DNA from: Comamonadaceae bacterium
GTDB lineage: Bacteria > Pseudomonadota > Gammaproteobacteria > Burkholderiales > Burkholderiaceae_C
NCBI GenBank assembly: GCA_947475495.1
Contig: CANJNX010000043.1
Span: forward strand, 1-6,876
Reading direction: 5' to 3'
Length of the DNA: 6,876 nt
A model generated the notes under the pieces. The model had not been told where the DNA came from. It was given only the letters and a program-made list of their open reading frames with translations, and ran no database searches. Made by a program: the position numbers and the translations under genes. Positions 1 through 6,373 of the stretch are shown here, one piece after another; position 1 is the stretch's first letter, and the number at the start of each line of letters is the position of its first letter.

Positions 1-774
1 CTTGACTTTGCCAAAGAAAAAGGCTGGCGCCAAAAGAACGATCCGGTGCAACTGGCCATTTACTCCGACACCTTGCAATCGTTTCGCTTGGCCGCACAAG
101 GCAAAACCCAGGGACGCCAGCCGCCGCAGGAACTGCGCGAGCGCATTGACACCTACTTTGATCCCTTGCCGTTTTGGTACGCGCCGCTTGAAGAAGATGC
201 CACCGATTTAGCGGCCTATCCTTTGAACGCGATCACCCAGCGCCCCATGGCGATGTACCACTCTTGGGATTCGCAAAATGCCTGGCTGCGACAAATCCAC
301 AGCCACAACTATTTGCACGTGAACCCCCTCACCGCCAAAGACGCCGGCATTTTGGATGGCGGTTGGGCGTGGGTGGAAAGCCAGTGGGGTCAGGTGCGTT
401 GCATGATCCGTTACAGCGAGGCGGTTGAACCCGGCACGGTATGGACCTGGAACGCCATTGGCAAAGCCGATGGCGCGTGGCAACTCGCCCCGGGTGCTGA
501 CGAAGCACGCAAAGGCTTTTTGCTCAACCACCTCATTTCTGAAGAGCTGCCTTTGGGCGACCACGGAAAAACCATCAGCAACTCCGACCCCATCACCGGC
601 CAAGCCGGTTGGTATGACGTGCGGGTGCGCATTCGCCCGGCAGAACCTGATGAGACCGCAGAGACTTTTCCGCAAATGAACACCATGCCCAGCGTGCCGG
701 GTGTGGTGGGCAAAGCGGCCAGCGTCTTGACGTACTTTGCGGGCAAGAAAAAAGCAGGAGGAAAAACACCATGA
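1..774 (+). CDS. soeA: Molybdopterin subunit of SoeABC sulfite dehydrogenase, C-terminal part (5'-truncated by window)
   Basis: Open in frame 1 from the first base to a TGA at 772-774, giving 257 residues; the usual protein is roughly four times longer, so only the C-terminal part is present. It belongs to the DMSO-reductase family of molybdopterin (bis-MGD) enzymes. Residues about 70-180 look like the C-terminal molybdopterin-dinucleotide-binding domain: a YPLNAITQRPM strand, the YHSWDSQNAWLRQIH segment, then HVNPLTAKDAGI and the WVESQWGQVR strand. The catalytic N-terminal domains lie outside the window. The assignment to SoeA (cytoplasmic sulfite oxidation to sulfate, electrons to quinone) rests mainly on the adjoining SoeB-like and SoeC-like genes, with which it forms a tight operon. 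A related enzyme with another substrate (polysulfide, DMSO or similar) cannot be excluded from this fragment. Confidence 0.85.
   Translation, partial: LDFAKEKGWRQKNDPVQLAIYSDTLQSFRLAAQGKTQGRQPPQELRERIDTYFDPLPFWYAPLEEDATDLAAYPLNAITQRPMAMYHSWDSQNAWLRQIHSHNYLHVNPLTAKDAGILDGGWAWVESQWGQVRCMIRYSEAVEPGTVWTWNAIGKADGAWQLAPGADEARKGFLLNHLISEELPLGDHGKTISNSDPITGQAGWYDVRVRIRPAEPDETAETFPQMNTMPSVPGVVGKAASVLTYFAGKKKAGGKTP
756..761 (+). promoter_or_regulatory. Ribosome binding site of soeB inside the soeA 3' end
   Basis: A full AGGAGG lies nine bases before the ATG at 771. It supports this start for soeB, which overlaps the soeA stop as ATGA, an arrangement typical of translational coupling. Confidence 0.8.
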
Positions 775-1517
775 TTCAATGGCTGAAAGACCTGATGCAA
801 ACGCATTTGGTGGAAGACACTCCGGCAGGGCGCGCTCCCGAGACTGCGCCCAAGCGGGTTCGCGCCGAACAGGGCGAGACATTGGCCAAACAATTGGCCT
901 TGGTGATTGACCTCAATGTGTGCGTGGGCTGCCATGCCTGTGTCACCTCGTGCAAACAATGGAACACCTCCGGTAGTGCCGGACCCTTGGCCGATTTGGC
1001 ACCGTATGCCGCCAACCCGACAGGCACCTTTTTTAACCGCGTTCAAACCTACGAGTCAGGTGAATTTCCCAACACCGACACCATTCACTTTCCTAAAAGC
1101 TGCTTGCACTGCGAAGACCCGCCGTGTGTTCCGGTGTGCCCCACCGGCGCGAGCTACAAGCGCGCCGAAGACGGAATCGTTTTGGTGGATTACGACAAGT
1201 GCATTGGCTGCAAATACTGCGCATGGGCGTGTCCTTATGGCGCCCGCGAATTAGACGAAGAGCGCCAGGTGATGACCAAATGCACGCTGTGCGTGGACCG
1301 CATTTATGACGAGCTGCTGCCAGAGGCAGACCGCCAACCGGCGTGCGTGAAAGCCTGCCCCACCAACGCGCGTTTGTTTGGTGACGTGAAAGACCCAGAC
1401 TCTGACGTCTCCAAAGCCATTCGCGAACGCGGCGGTTACGCGCTGATGCCGGAGTGGGAAACCCAACCGGCCAATATGTATTTGCCGCGGCACATCACCC
1501 CTTCGTCTCAAGGCTAG
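771..1517 (+). CDS. soeB: Four-cluster [4Fe-4S] electron-transfer subunit, SoeB
   Basis: Complete protein of 248 residues, of the DmsB/NrfC/PhsB ferredoxin-like family. It carries sixteen cysteines in four groups, enough for four [4Fe-4S] clusters: C51, C54, C57, C61; C111, C114, C119, C123; C144, C147, C150, C154; and C171, C174, C192, C196. The segments VIDLNVCVGCHACVTSCK, HFPKSCLHCEDPPCVPVCP and GCKYCAWACPYGAREL match what I recall of SoeB proteins. No signal peptide is visible, in keeping with a cytoplasmic complex. It would carry electrons from the Mo centre of SoeA to SoeC in the membrane. The gene overlaps soeA by four bases and ends six bases before soeC, so the three are very likely one transcript. 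The first 40 residues are a variable extension ahead of the first cluster motif. Confidence 0.93.
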   Translation: MIQWLKDLMQTHLVEDTPAGRAPETAPKRVRAEQGETLAKQLALVIDLNVCVGCHACVTSCKQWNTSGSAGPLADLAPYAANPTGTFFNRVQTYESGEFPNTDTIHFPKSCLHCEDPPCVPVCPTGASYKRAEDGIVLVDYDKCIGCKYCAWACPYGARELDEERQVMTKCTLCVDRIYDELLPEADRQPACVKACPTNARLFGDVKDPDSDVSKAIRERGGYALMPEWETQPANMYLPRHITPSSQG

Positions 1518-1523
1518 CCCGCT

Positions 1524-2456
1524 ATGCATCCGGCTTTTTCGATTCTCTTTTTCACCACCTTGGCGGGCGCTGCCCAAGGCCTGATCGTGGCGCTGGCTGT
1601 TGCCTTGCTGTGTGGCGTTCCAATGGGCAGGGAGTTTTTCTTGCAGGCATTGGCTTTGGGCGAAGTGCTTTTGGTCGCGGGCTTGGTGGCCTCGTTTTTT
1701 CATTTGGGCCACAAGATGCGGGCCTGGCGCGCGGTGCTGATGTGGCGCACGTCTTGGATGTCGCGCGAAGTGATCGTGATGCCTGCATTTATCGGTTTGG
1801 TCGCTGTGTGGTGGTTGGCTTTAGCCTTGCATGTGCAAGGCTTTGTCATGCAGGTCTTGCCTGTCGTGGTGATTGTGGGCGCCTTGGTCCTGTGGTACTG
1901 CACGGCCATGATTTACGCGTGCTTGCGATTTATCCGTGAGTGGGCGCACCCCTTGACGGTGTGGAATTTTGTGTTGATTGGTTTGTCTTCGGGTGCGGTG
2001 TTGGCTTGCGCCTTGGCCGCTTCTTACGATGAGCAGGCCTTACTCTCCCTGGCGGGCCCGTGTGCGCTGGGGCTCACGCTGTTGGCGGGTGCGGTGCGCT
2101 GGCTTAGCCTGCGGCGCAATGCCACTTTGGTGCCTGTATCCACTTTGCAATCTGCTACAGGAATTTCAGCGAAGCGCTTGGTGCAAAAGTCCATGGGCAT
2201 GTCCGCCGGGGCTTTTAACACCCGTGAGTTTTTTCACGGCGCAAGCCTCGCCGTAGTGAAAAATACCAAATGGTTTTTTATTGTCGGATTGTTTGTCGCG
2301 CCAGCGCTTTTGGCCTTGTGGGCGATCACGCACAACATTCCTTCGCTGTGGCCCGTGATTGCTTTAATGCAGGCCAGCGCACTCATTCCAGAGCGGTGGT
2401 TTTTCTTCGCCCAAGCGCAGCATCCGCAAAACTTGTACTACCAGACGGTGTCTTAG
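1524..2456 (+). CDS. soeC: Membrane anchor and quinone-reacting subunit, SoeC (DmsC-like)
   Basis: Complete, 310 residues and strongly hydrophobic. Eight membrane segments can be read at about residues 6-31, 40-60, 84-104, 110-133, 146-167, 173-194, 249-270 and 273-288, the topology expected for the DmsC family. Conserved-looking loop motifs are HLGHKMRAWRA (60-70), RTSWMSRE (75-82) and FNTREFFHG (231-239). In this family the subunit anchors the complex and passes electrons to or from the quinone pool; beside SoeAB the direction would be quinone reduction. ATG 1524 starts six bases after the soeB stop, preceded only by a modest AAGG at 1510-1513, so expression probably depends on coupling to soeB. 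No heme-ligand pattern is evident, as is usual for DmsC types. Confidence 0.9.
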   Translation: MHPAFSILFFTTLAGAAQGLIVALAVALLCGVPMGREFFLQALALGEVLLVAGLVASFFHLGHKMRAWRAVLMWRTSWMSREVIVMPAFIGLVAVWWLALALHVQGFVMQVLPVVVIVGALVLWYCTAMIYACLRFIREWAHPLTVWNFVLIGLSSGAVLACALAASYDEQALLSLAGPCALGLTLLAGAVRWLSLRRNATLVPVSTLQSATGISAKRLVQKSMGMSAGAFNTREFFHGASLAVVKNTKWFFIVGLFVAPALLALWAITHNIPSLWPVIALMQASALIPERWFFFAQAQHPQNLYYQTVS

Positions 2457-2571
2457 TTGGGTGTCGCCTTTGTGCGCAGATTTCTCCAGAAGACCTATAT
2501 TGTTGAGTTGGGCATCAAGTAGCACCTTGGCAGGTGCCACCCCTATTTCGACTTTTTATTGAAGGTTCTTT
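2457..2571 (+). promoter_or_regulatory. Gap between soeC and hydrolase: imperfect hairpin and hydrolase leader
   Basis: This 115-base gap holds an imperfect hairpin: arms 2519-2527 and 2532-2540 around the loop TGGC, with six perfect inner pairs (GCACCT/AGGTGC) and one A/C mismatch. The nearest T-run (TTTTT, 2553-2557) begins 13 bases after the stem, so this is not a classical rho-independent terminator; it could be a weak terminator or an RNA-processing structure. TATATT at 2496-2501 resembles a -10 box but has no well-spaced -35 partner. The ribosome site GAAGG (2561-2565) stands six bases before the hydrolase ATG. Confidence 0.35.
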
Positions 2572-3894
2572 ATGCGAAAAAGTATTCTGCGGGGAATTGC
2601 CTCGCTATGTTTTTTATCATTCTTTAATTTTGGATCAGCGGTGGCAGAAGACAACCATATTGACACAATCCGATCGGATGCGCCCGAACTTGCAAAATAC
2701 GGCAAGTTCAATGTTGGAGTTAAAACGCTTAAGGTGGTTAACCCCAAGCAACTGGACATTGTTAAATTCAAAGCTGGGGCACCGATGCCTCTGTATGACC
2801 GACCGCTTACTTTGGAGGTTTGGTACCCTTCGCAACTCGCACCAGGACAACTTCCTACGGGCCAATACAAAGCGATTACACGAGACGGAAAAACTGAAGT
2901 TACGCTTTTGGGTCGTGGCGTACGCGATAGTTCCCCAGATACAAAAAGTGGCCCATACCCACTTTTGATTATCTCTCACGGTTATCCTGGAAATCGATTT
3001 CTGTTAAGTCACCTTGCAGAAAACTTAGCGAGTAAAGGGTATGTCGTTGTTTCCATTGACCATACAGATAGCACCTATGACAACCAGGCGGCTTTTGGCA
3101 GTACATTGTTAAATAGGCCACTAGATCAGCTTTTTGTGCTCAATGAAATGGCGCGTCTTAATGCAACTGACGCCACCTTGAAAGGCATGATTAATGCTGA
3201 TCAAACGGGACTGATCGGTTATTCGATGGGTGGGTACGGCGTAGTCAACACCTTGGGCGGTGGTTTTACGGCTGCCAGTGTGGGTTTTACTTGGGGGACG
3301 CCTGACGGGGCGTTAGCGGTTCGTCAGTCTGGCAATCCTGCGCACACAGCCAGTATGGACAAGCGGATAAAAGCCGCCGTTGCATTTGCCCCTTGGGGAT
3401 GGAATGCTGGATTTTGGGATGCGGCAGGTTTAGCAGGGATAAAAACGCCCGTGTTTTTTGTTGCTGGAAGTGTGGATAACGTTTCAGGGTATTCGCCTGG
3501 CGTGAGAAACATTTTTGAAGCCAGCGTTAACGCACCACGTTATCTTCTAACGTTTGAAAATGCCAACCACAATGCTGGAGCACCTATACCCGCGCCAAAA
3601 GAAACGTGGACTCCAGTTTCCACACTTAATTTTGTTCCCGCTGAGCATTACAGCGATCCCGTTTGGGACAACGCGCGGATGAACAATATTGCACAACATT
3701 TTGCAACTGCCTTTTTAAACAAGTATTTAAAAGCAGATGCGGCTATGGACCCTTTTCTCAACGTGACCGAGAATGCAAAAGACGGCAAATGGTCAGCGGA
3801 AAAGGACGGCCAATTGAAAGCGGACCATACTTACTGGAAAGGATTTTCACAAAGTACAGCAGTTGGACTAAAACTAGAGCATCGCAAGCCCTAG
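2572..3894 (+). CDS. Exported alpha/beta hydrolase (dienelactone hydrolase / PAF-acetylhydrolase-like), substrate unknown
   Basis: Complete, 440 residues. Residues 1-25 form a signal peptide: positive MRKSILRG, a hydrophobic core, and a likely cut after AVA25 before EDN, so the enzyme probably acts in the periplasm or outside. The alpha/beta hydrolase landmarks are in order: a RPLTLEVWYP strand (77-86), an oxyanion segment ISHGYPGNR (134-142), the nucleophile elbow GYSMGG (216-221) with Ser218, Asp302 in FVAGSVDN and His333 in ENANHN. The catalytic triad is therefore complete and the enzyme is expected to be an active esterase, lipase or carboxylic-ester hydrolase; the fold does not give the substrate. 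It follows soeABC in the same direction after 115 bases and has its own ribosome site (GAAGG, 2561-2565), so it may be a separate unit. Base composition is lower than its neighbours: 25 of 60 bases are G/C in each of 3001-3060 and 3661-3720. That suggests acquisition from elsewhere. Its stop shares CTAG with the convergent mipA. Confidence 0.85.
   Translation: MRKSILRGIASLCFLSFFNFGSAVAEDNHIDTIRSDAPELAKYGKFNVGVKTLKVVNPKQLDIVKFKAGAPMPLYDRPLTLEVWYPSQLAPGQLPTGQYKAITRDGKTEVTLLGRGVRDSSPDTKSGPYPLLIISHGYPGNRFLLSHLAENLASKGYVVVSIDHTDSTYDNQAAFGSTLLNRPLDQLFVLNEMARLNATDATLKGMINADQTGLIGYSMGGYGVVNTLGGGFTAASVGFTWGTPDGALAVRQSGNPAHTASMDKRIKAAVAFAPWGWNAGFWDAAGLAGIKTPVFFVAGSVDNVSGYSPGVRNIFEASVNAPRYLLTFENANHNAGAPIPAPKETWTPVSTLNFVPAEHYSDPVWDNARMNNIAQHFATAFLNKYLKADAAMDPFLNVTENAKDGKWSAEKDGQLKADHTYWKGFSQSTAVGLKLEHRKP
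3891..3894. other. Shared palindromic stop CTAG of convergent hydrolase and mipA genes
   Basis: The four bases CTAG read as TAG on both strands: the hydrolase ends with TAG at 3892-3894 and mipA with TAG at 3893-3891. The genes thus overlap tail to tail by four bases, and I see no terminator hairpin with a T-run between them, so each transcript probably runs antisense into the other gene. Confidence 0.85.
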
Positions 3895-4736
3895 TTGCCC
3901 ACCCGAGTATCCGAGCGCCCAAAAACCCAACTCAATCCTAGGCCCAACGATTGTCCGCTGGACTGCAAAGCCAGTGGGCTGCTCATGTTGGCTCCTAGGT
4001 TGTATTGGTCTTGCCGCGCGTAGGCAAACAGCCGGAGATCGGGGCTGAGGTTTTTGCTGCTGCTGAGACTGGCACGTATTCCGATGATTCCGGCTTGGGC
4101 CTCAAAGGCGGGGCGTTGTGCGGTGGCATAGGCTTGCGGTACCCCATAAAAATACTGGTTGAGTTGCGCATCGCCCCAGACCAAACCACCACTGGCCGAC
4201 AGGCTCCAGCCGCCTGCGATATCGCGCGTCTCCCACACCAAAGACGGTTGAAATGCAAAACCTTGTGAACGCAGCCCGCCATTGAGCTCGAACACACCGC
4301 GCACAGGTATTTCTAAACCCAAGCGGGATCCAGGCTGGGGTTTTGCCAAGGTTACTTTCAAGACAGGGCCAAATTCCAGCAAAGTTCCTAAATCTGACAT
4401 GCCTTGGCGAACCGCAATGTCCGCAGAGCTTGCAGGTAAGGAGCCAGTAAAACCCACATCCAGCTCAACATCGGGCCCCATCATCATCCGAGCCCCGATG
4501 CCGCCACGGTCTACCCTAAAAACATCGCCGCGGTAAATGAAATAAGGCAGGGCCAAGGTCCGCGTTAGGCGCTCAGCCGAGCCCGGGTAGGCGGGGCTGG
4601 AAAGTGAACCCCCAAAAATGCCCACTTCCCACAAGGGAAGCCCATCGTCTTGGGCTTGCACGCTGGCCGTAAAAAGCAATGCCGTTGTGAGCGCGAGAGG
4701 AGTGCCAAGTGAGCGCGGCGGGGTCAATAAATGCAT
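3891..4736 (-). CDS. MipA/OmpV family outer-membrane beta-barrel protein
   Basis: 281 residues from the ATG at 4736. That start is chosen because it opens a signal peptide: residues 14-25 are hydrophobic (LALTTALLFTAS) and a V-Q-A site follows, with a likely cut after A28. The frame stays open up to 4856, but the extension would bury this signal and run into nhaR. The mature part opens with LPLWEVGIFGGSLSSPAYPGS and continues YFIYRGDVFRVDRGGIGA, the usual N-terminal pattern of MipA/OmpV proteins. Alternating aromatic and glycine strands follow to a C-terminal LGLSWVFGR strand, as expected of a barrel. MipA is known as a scaffold for murein synthesis and hydrolysis enzymes, and OmpV-type members also occur as general outer-membrane proteins; the role here is not decided by the sequence. 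The ribosome site is weak (ACGGA). nhaR lies 71 bases upstream on the same strand. Confidence 0.85.
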   Translation of the reverse strand: MHLLTPPRSLGTPLALTTALLFTASVQAQDDGLPLWEVGIFGGSLSSPAYPGSAERLTRTLALPYFIYRGDVFRVDRGGIGARMMMGPDVELDVGFTGSLPASSADIAVRQGMSDLGTLLEFGPVLKVTLAKPQPGSRLGLEIPVRGVFELNGGLRSQGFAFQPSLVWETRDIAGGWSLSASGGLVWGDAQLNQYFYGVPQAYATAQRPAFEAQAGIIGIRASLSSSKNLSPDLRLFAYARQDQYNLGANMSSPLALQSSGQSLGLGLSWVFGRSDTRVGN

Positions 4737-4807
4737 GGCGGTCCGTAAAATGAAATGGTGTTTTTTATCAGGGCTTGAGCCTATCACAGGGGTGTTTAAG
4801 GCCTTTC

Positions 4808-5701
4808 TTAGCCAAACAATTGGCCTCGCGCAGCGTCTGTGATTGCGACCACGCAAGGATGCGTGATGCGCCGCTCTACCGACACCGCAAAAAACTCTTC
4901 GACCAACTCCTCTGTGCGTCCAATCAGTTGAACGCCATACTGCGCCATCGTTTCTTCCTCCATCACCGTGGGAACCATGAAAACGCCGCGCCCTTCCCTG
5001 CCAAAGGCGGTCATGAGGGCGCCATCATCAAACTCCCCGACAACGCGGGGTGTGATGGCGTGGCGGGTAAACCAGGCCTCGAGCTGTTGGCGCACCGACG
5101 AATGGGCGCCTTGAATCAGCATGGGGACGTTGCTCAAGCATGCAGGAAATTTTCCTTGGAGTTGCTTGGCCAATGCGGGGGAACTCAAAAAGCTCATGGT
5201 GCTGCGACCCAAGGGATGGTTAAAGGCTCGCACGTTGATGCGCCGAGACATCGGCTCATCGGCAATGACAAGGTCTAAGCGGTTCAAGGCCAGTTGGGCC
5301 AGTAACTCCGCGAATTTGCCTTCGCTGCAAATCATGCGAACGCGCTCACCCACGCTGAGTGCTGGTTCGAGCAAGCGGTAAGCGACCGATTTGCTCACCG
5401 AGTCCGCCACCCCAACCCGAAACTCCAACACCTTCTCACCACCATGGGCTTGGCGCACCGCAGTTTCTAACTCATTGCCGAGCGTAAAAATTTGGTCGGC
5501 GTACGCCAAGGCAAGTCGCCCGTCCTCGGTCAGCTCTAAATTGCGGCCGCGTTTTTGAAACAATTTGCGCCCAAGCCACTCTTCTAGCAAATGAATTTGC
5601 CCTGACAGGGTTTGGGGGGTGGTGTGCAGCTGTTCGCCCGCCCGCATCACACCGCCGGCTTTGGCTGTGACCCAAAAGTAATGCAAATGTTTAAAGTTCA
5701 T
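4808..5701 (-). CDS. nhaR: LysR-family transcriptional activator, NhaR-like
   Basis: Complete, 297 residues, the normal length for the family. The N-terminal winged helix-turn-helix (about 3-60) opens with MNFKHLHYFWVTAKAGG and contains TPQTLSGQIHLLEEWLG; both are close to NhaR proteins as I remember them. The effector domain (about 90-295) shows FRVGVADSVSKSVAYRLLEPAL, NRLDLVIADEP, NVRAFNHPLG and RVVGEFDDGALM, again NhaR-like rather than generic LysR. NhaR in Escherichia coli activates the Na+/H+ antiporter gene nhaA in response to sodium, and also other genes of stress and surface polymers. No antiporter gene lies in this window. The ATG at 5701 is preceded by GAGGAG (5717-5712) ten bases away. 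The gene is divergent from an Rrf2 regulator and lies upstream of mipA, which may be cotranscribed. A strong palindrome lies 30 bases before its start. Confidence 0.88.
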   Translation of the reverse strand: MNFKHLHYFWVTAKAGGVMRAGEQLHTTPQTLSGQIHLLEEWLGRKLFQKRGRNLELTEDGRLALAYADQIFTLGNELETAVRQAHGGEKVLEFRVGVADSVSKSVAYRLLEPALSVGERVRMICSEGKFAELLAQLALNRLDLVIADEPMSRRINVRAFNHPLGRSTMSFLSSPALAKQLQGKFPACLSNVPMLIQGAHSSVRQQLEAWFTRHAITPRVVGEFDDGALMTAFGREGRGVFMVPTVMEEETMAQYGVQLIGRTEELVEEFFAVSVERRITHPCVVAITDAARGQLFG

Positions 5702-5730
5702 ACGCGCATAGCTCCTCAGAAGTTCAAAAT

Positions 5731-5749
5731 ACTTCGTTTAAAACGAAGT
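5731..5749. promoter_or_regulatory. Perfect 19-base palindrome, candidate operator
   Basis: ACTTCGTTT, a central A, then AAACGAAGT: nine perfectly paired positions on each side. It contains the LysR-type pattern T-N11-A (T5734, A5746), so NhaR autoregulation is possible. Its TTT-A-AAA core is also like operators of Rrf2 proteins such as NsrR, so the neighbouring Rrf2 protein is an equal candidate. It lies 30 bases before the nhaR start and about 90 before the Rrf2 start. An overlapping weaker pair, GAAGT (5719-5723) with ACTTC (5731-5735), uses the same left arm. Confidence 0.6.
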
Positions 5750-5810
5750 GAAATAGTCATAAATACGAATTTACACGAAGCATAAACCCTTTTAAAGTCG
5801 GATTTCTTTA

Positions 5811-5829
5811 GCCCAAGGTGGGCGTTTTT
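5811..5829 (+). terminator. Small hairpin plus T-run in the Rrf2 leader (possible attenuator)
   Basis: GCCCA (5811-5815), loop AGG, TGGGC (5819-5823), one G, then TTTTT (5825-5829). The shape is that of a minimal rho-independent terminator, but it sits directly before the Shine-Dalgarno GGAG (5830-5833) of the Rrf2 gene. It could reduce expression by early termination or by limiting ribosome access. The stem is only five pairs, so it may have no effect. Confidence 0.3.
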
Positions 5830-5839
5830 GGAGCACCAT

Positions 5840-6373
5840 ATGCGTCTAAGTACCCGCGGCCGGTTTGCAATTACCGCCATGATTGATTTGGCTTTGCGTG
5901 ACCCGCACAGCCCCGTTCCTTTGAGTGAGTTGGCCTTGCGCCACGGCATATCCCTGTCCTACCTGGAACAGGTATTTGCCAAGTTGCGCCAACATGGTTT
6001 GGTGGAGAGTACGCGCGGACCCGGCGGCGGTTATGCCTTGGGCTTTCGCGGAGATTCGATTTCGGTGGCCGATATCGTGACGGCCATTGAAAGCGACGAG
6101 CCCAGCCCCGCCATCGACGCGCGCAAAGGGGCTCAGGATGTTCCTGATATGACGGAGGCCTTGTGGGAGCAGTTGCACACAGCCCTCATGGCCCACATGC
6201 GTACGATCACTTTGAAAAGCTTAGCCGTTGACCAAAGCGCCAAAGGTTTTCAAGTGCCTGCCCGTAAAAGCACCAAAAAAGGCATTTTGAAAAAACCCGT
6301 GGCACCTGCTTTACGAACCAACGCGCCCAACTCTGTTTTTGCGCTGGGCCAGTGGTTGCCAGCGCGCGGTTAA
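5840..6373 (+). CDS. Rrf2-family transcriptional regulator, IscR-like but without cluster-binding cysteines
   Basis: 177 residues from the ATG at 5840, which has GGAG at 5830-5833, six bases away, and gives the canonical [19 protein letters not shown] opening; a TTG at 5828 in the same frame is a less likely start. The winged helix-turn-helix (about 1-65) has [19 protein letters not shown] (36-54) and the wing [10 protein letters not shown] (59-68), nearly as in IscR. IscR holds a [2Fe-2S] cluster with three cysteines and a histidine in the loop before the ALW motif. Here that loop (about 90-106) has none of them: anchored on ALW (107-109), the four ligand positions read Ala91, Gly97, Asp103 and Glu106. 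The whole protein has no cysteine. It is probably a DNA-binding regulator that works without a cluster. The C-terminal tail from about 130 is basic. It is divergent from nhaR and converges on hutH with a four-base stop overlap. Targets are unknown. Confidence 0.87.
   Translation: MRLSTRGRFAITAMIDLALRDPHSPVPLSELALRHGISLSYLEQVFAKLRQHGLVESTRGPGGGYALGFRGDSISVADIVTAIESDEPSPAIDARKGAQDVPDMTEALWEQLHTALMAHMRTITLKSLAVDQSAKGFQVPARKSTKKGILKKPVAPALRTNAPNSVFALGQWLPARG
6370..6373. other. Shared palindromic stop TTAA of convergent Rrf2 and hutH genes
   Basis: TTAA reads TAA on both strands: the Rrf2 gene ends at 6371-6373 and the hutH frame at 6372-6370. The overlap is four bases, with no separate terminator seen between the genes. 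Confidence 0.85.

Larger units (their letters stand above)
5702..5839. promoter_or_regulatory. Divergent promoter region between nhaR and the Rrf2 gene
   Basis: 138 bases, clearly AT-rich, must hold the promoters of both genes. It contains a 19-base palindrome at 5731-5749, further ACGAA copies at 5765-5769 and 5775-5779, and a small hairpin with T-run just before the Rrf2 start. A possible + strand promoter is TTTACA (5770-5775) with TTTAAA (5791-5796), but the 15-base spacing is short, so this is only a guess. Confidence 0.6.

Noticed and set aside
208..1046. Long - strand frames opposite soeA and soeB (208-882 and 411-1046)
   Set aside because: They lie antisense to genes with clear family motifs, have no recognisable domains and arise from codon bias of GC-rich genes.
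2534..2968. A + strand frame overlapping the start of the hydrolase
   Set aside because: It overlaps the signal peptide and N-terminal domain of the hydrolase in another frame and has no family features.
4811..4824. GCCAA-ACAA-TTGGC inverted repeat at the end of nhaR as a terminator
   Set aside because: The stem is five pairs, lies in the last codons of nhaR and has no T-run on the - strand after it.
4737..4856. Longer start for the MipA protein at 4856
   Set aside because: It would overlap the nhaR 3' end by 49 bases and place 40 polar residues before an evident signal peptide; ATG 4736 is better.
4775..5278. A + strand frame of 167 codons inside nhaR
   Set aside because: It is antisense to a well-conserved LysR protein, shows no domain pattern and has no convincing ribosome site.
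5828..5839. TTG start four codons upstream in the Rrf2 gene
   Set aside because: The TTG falls within the T-run and GGAG ribosome site; ATG 5840 has proper spacing and gives the canonical MRLSTRGRF start.
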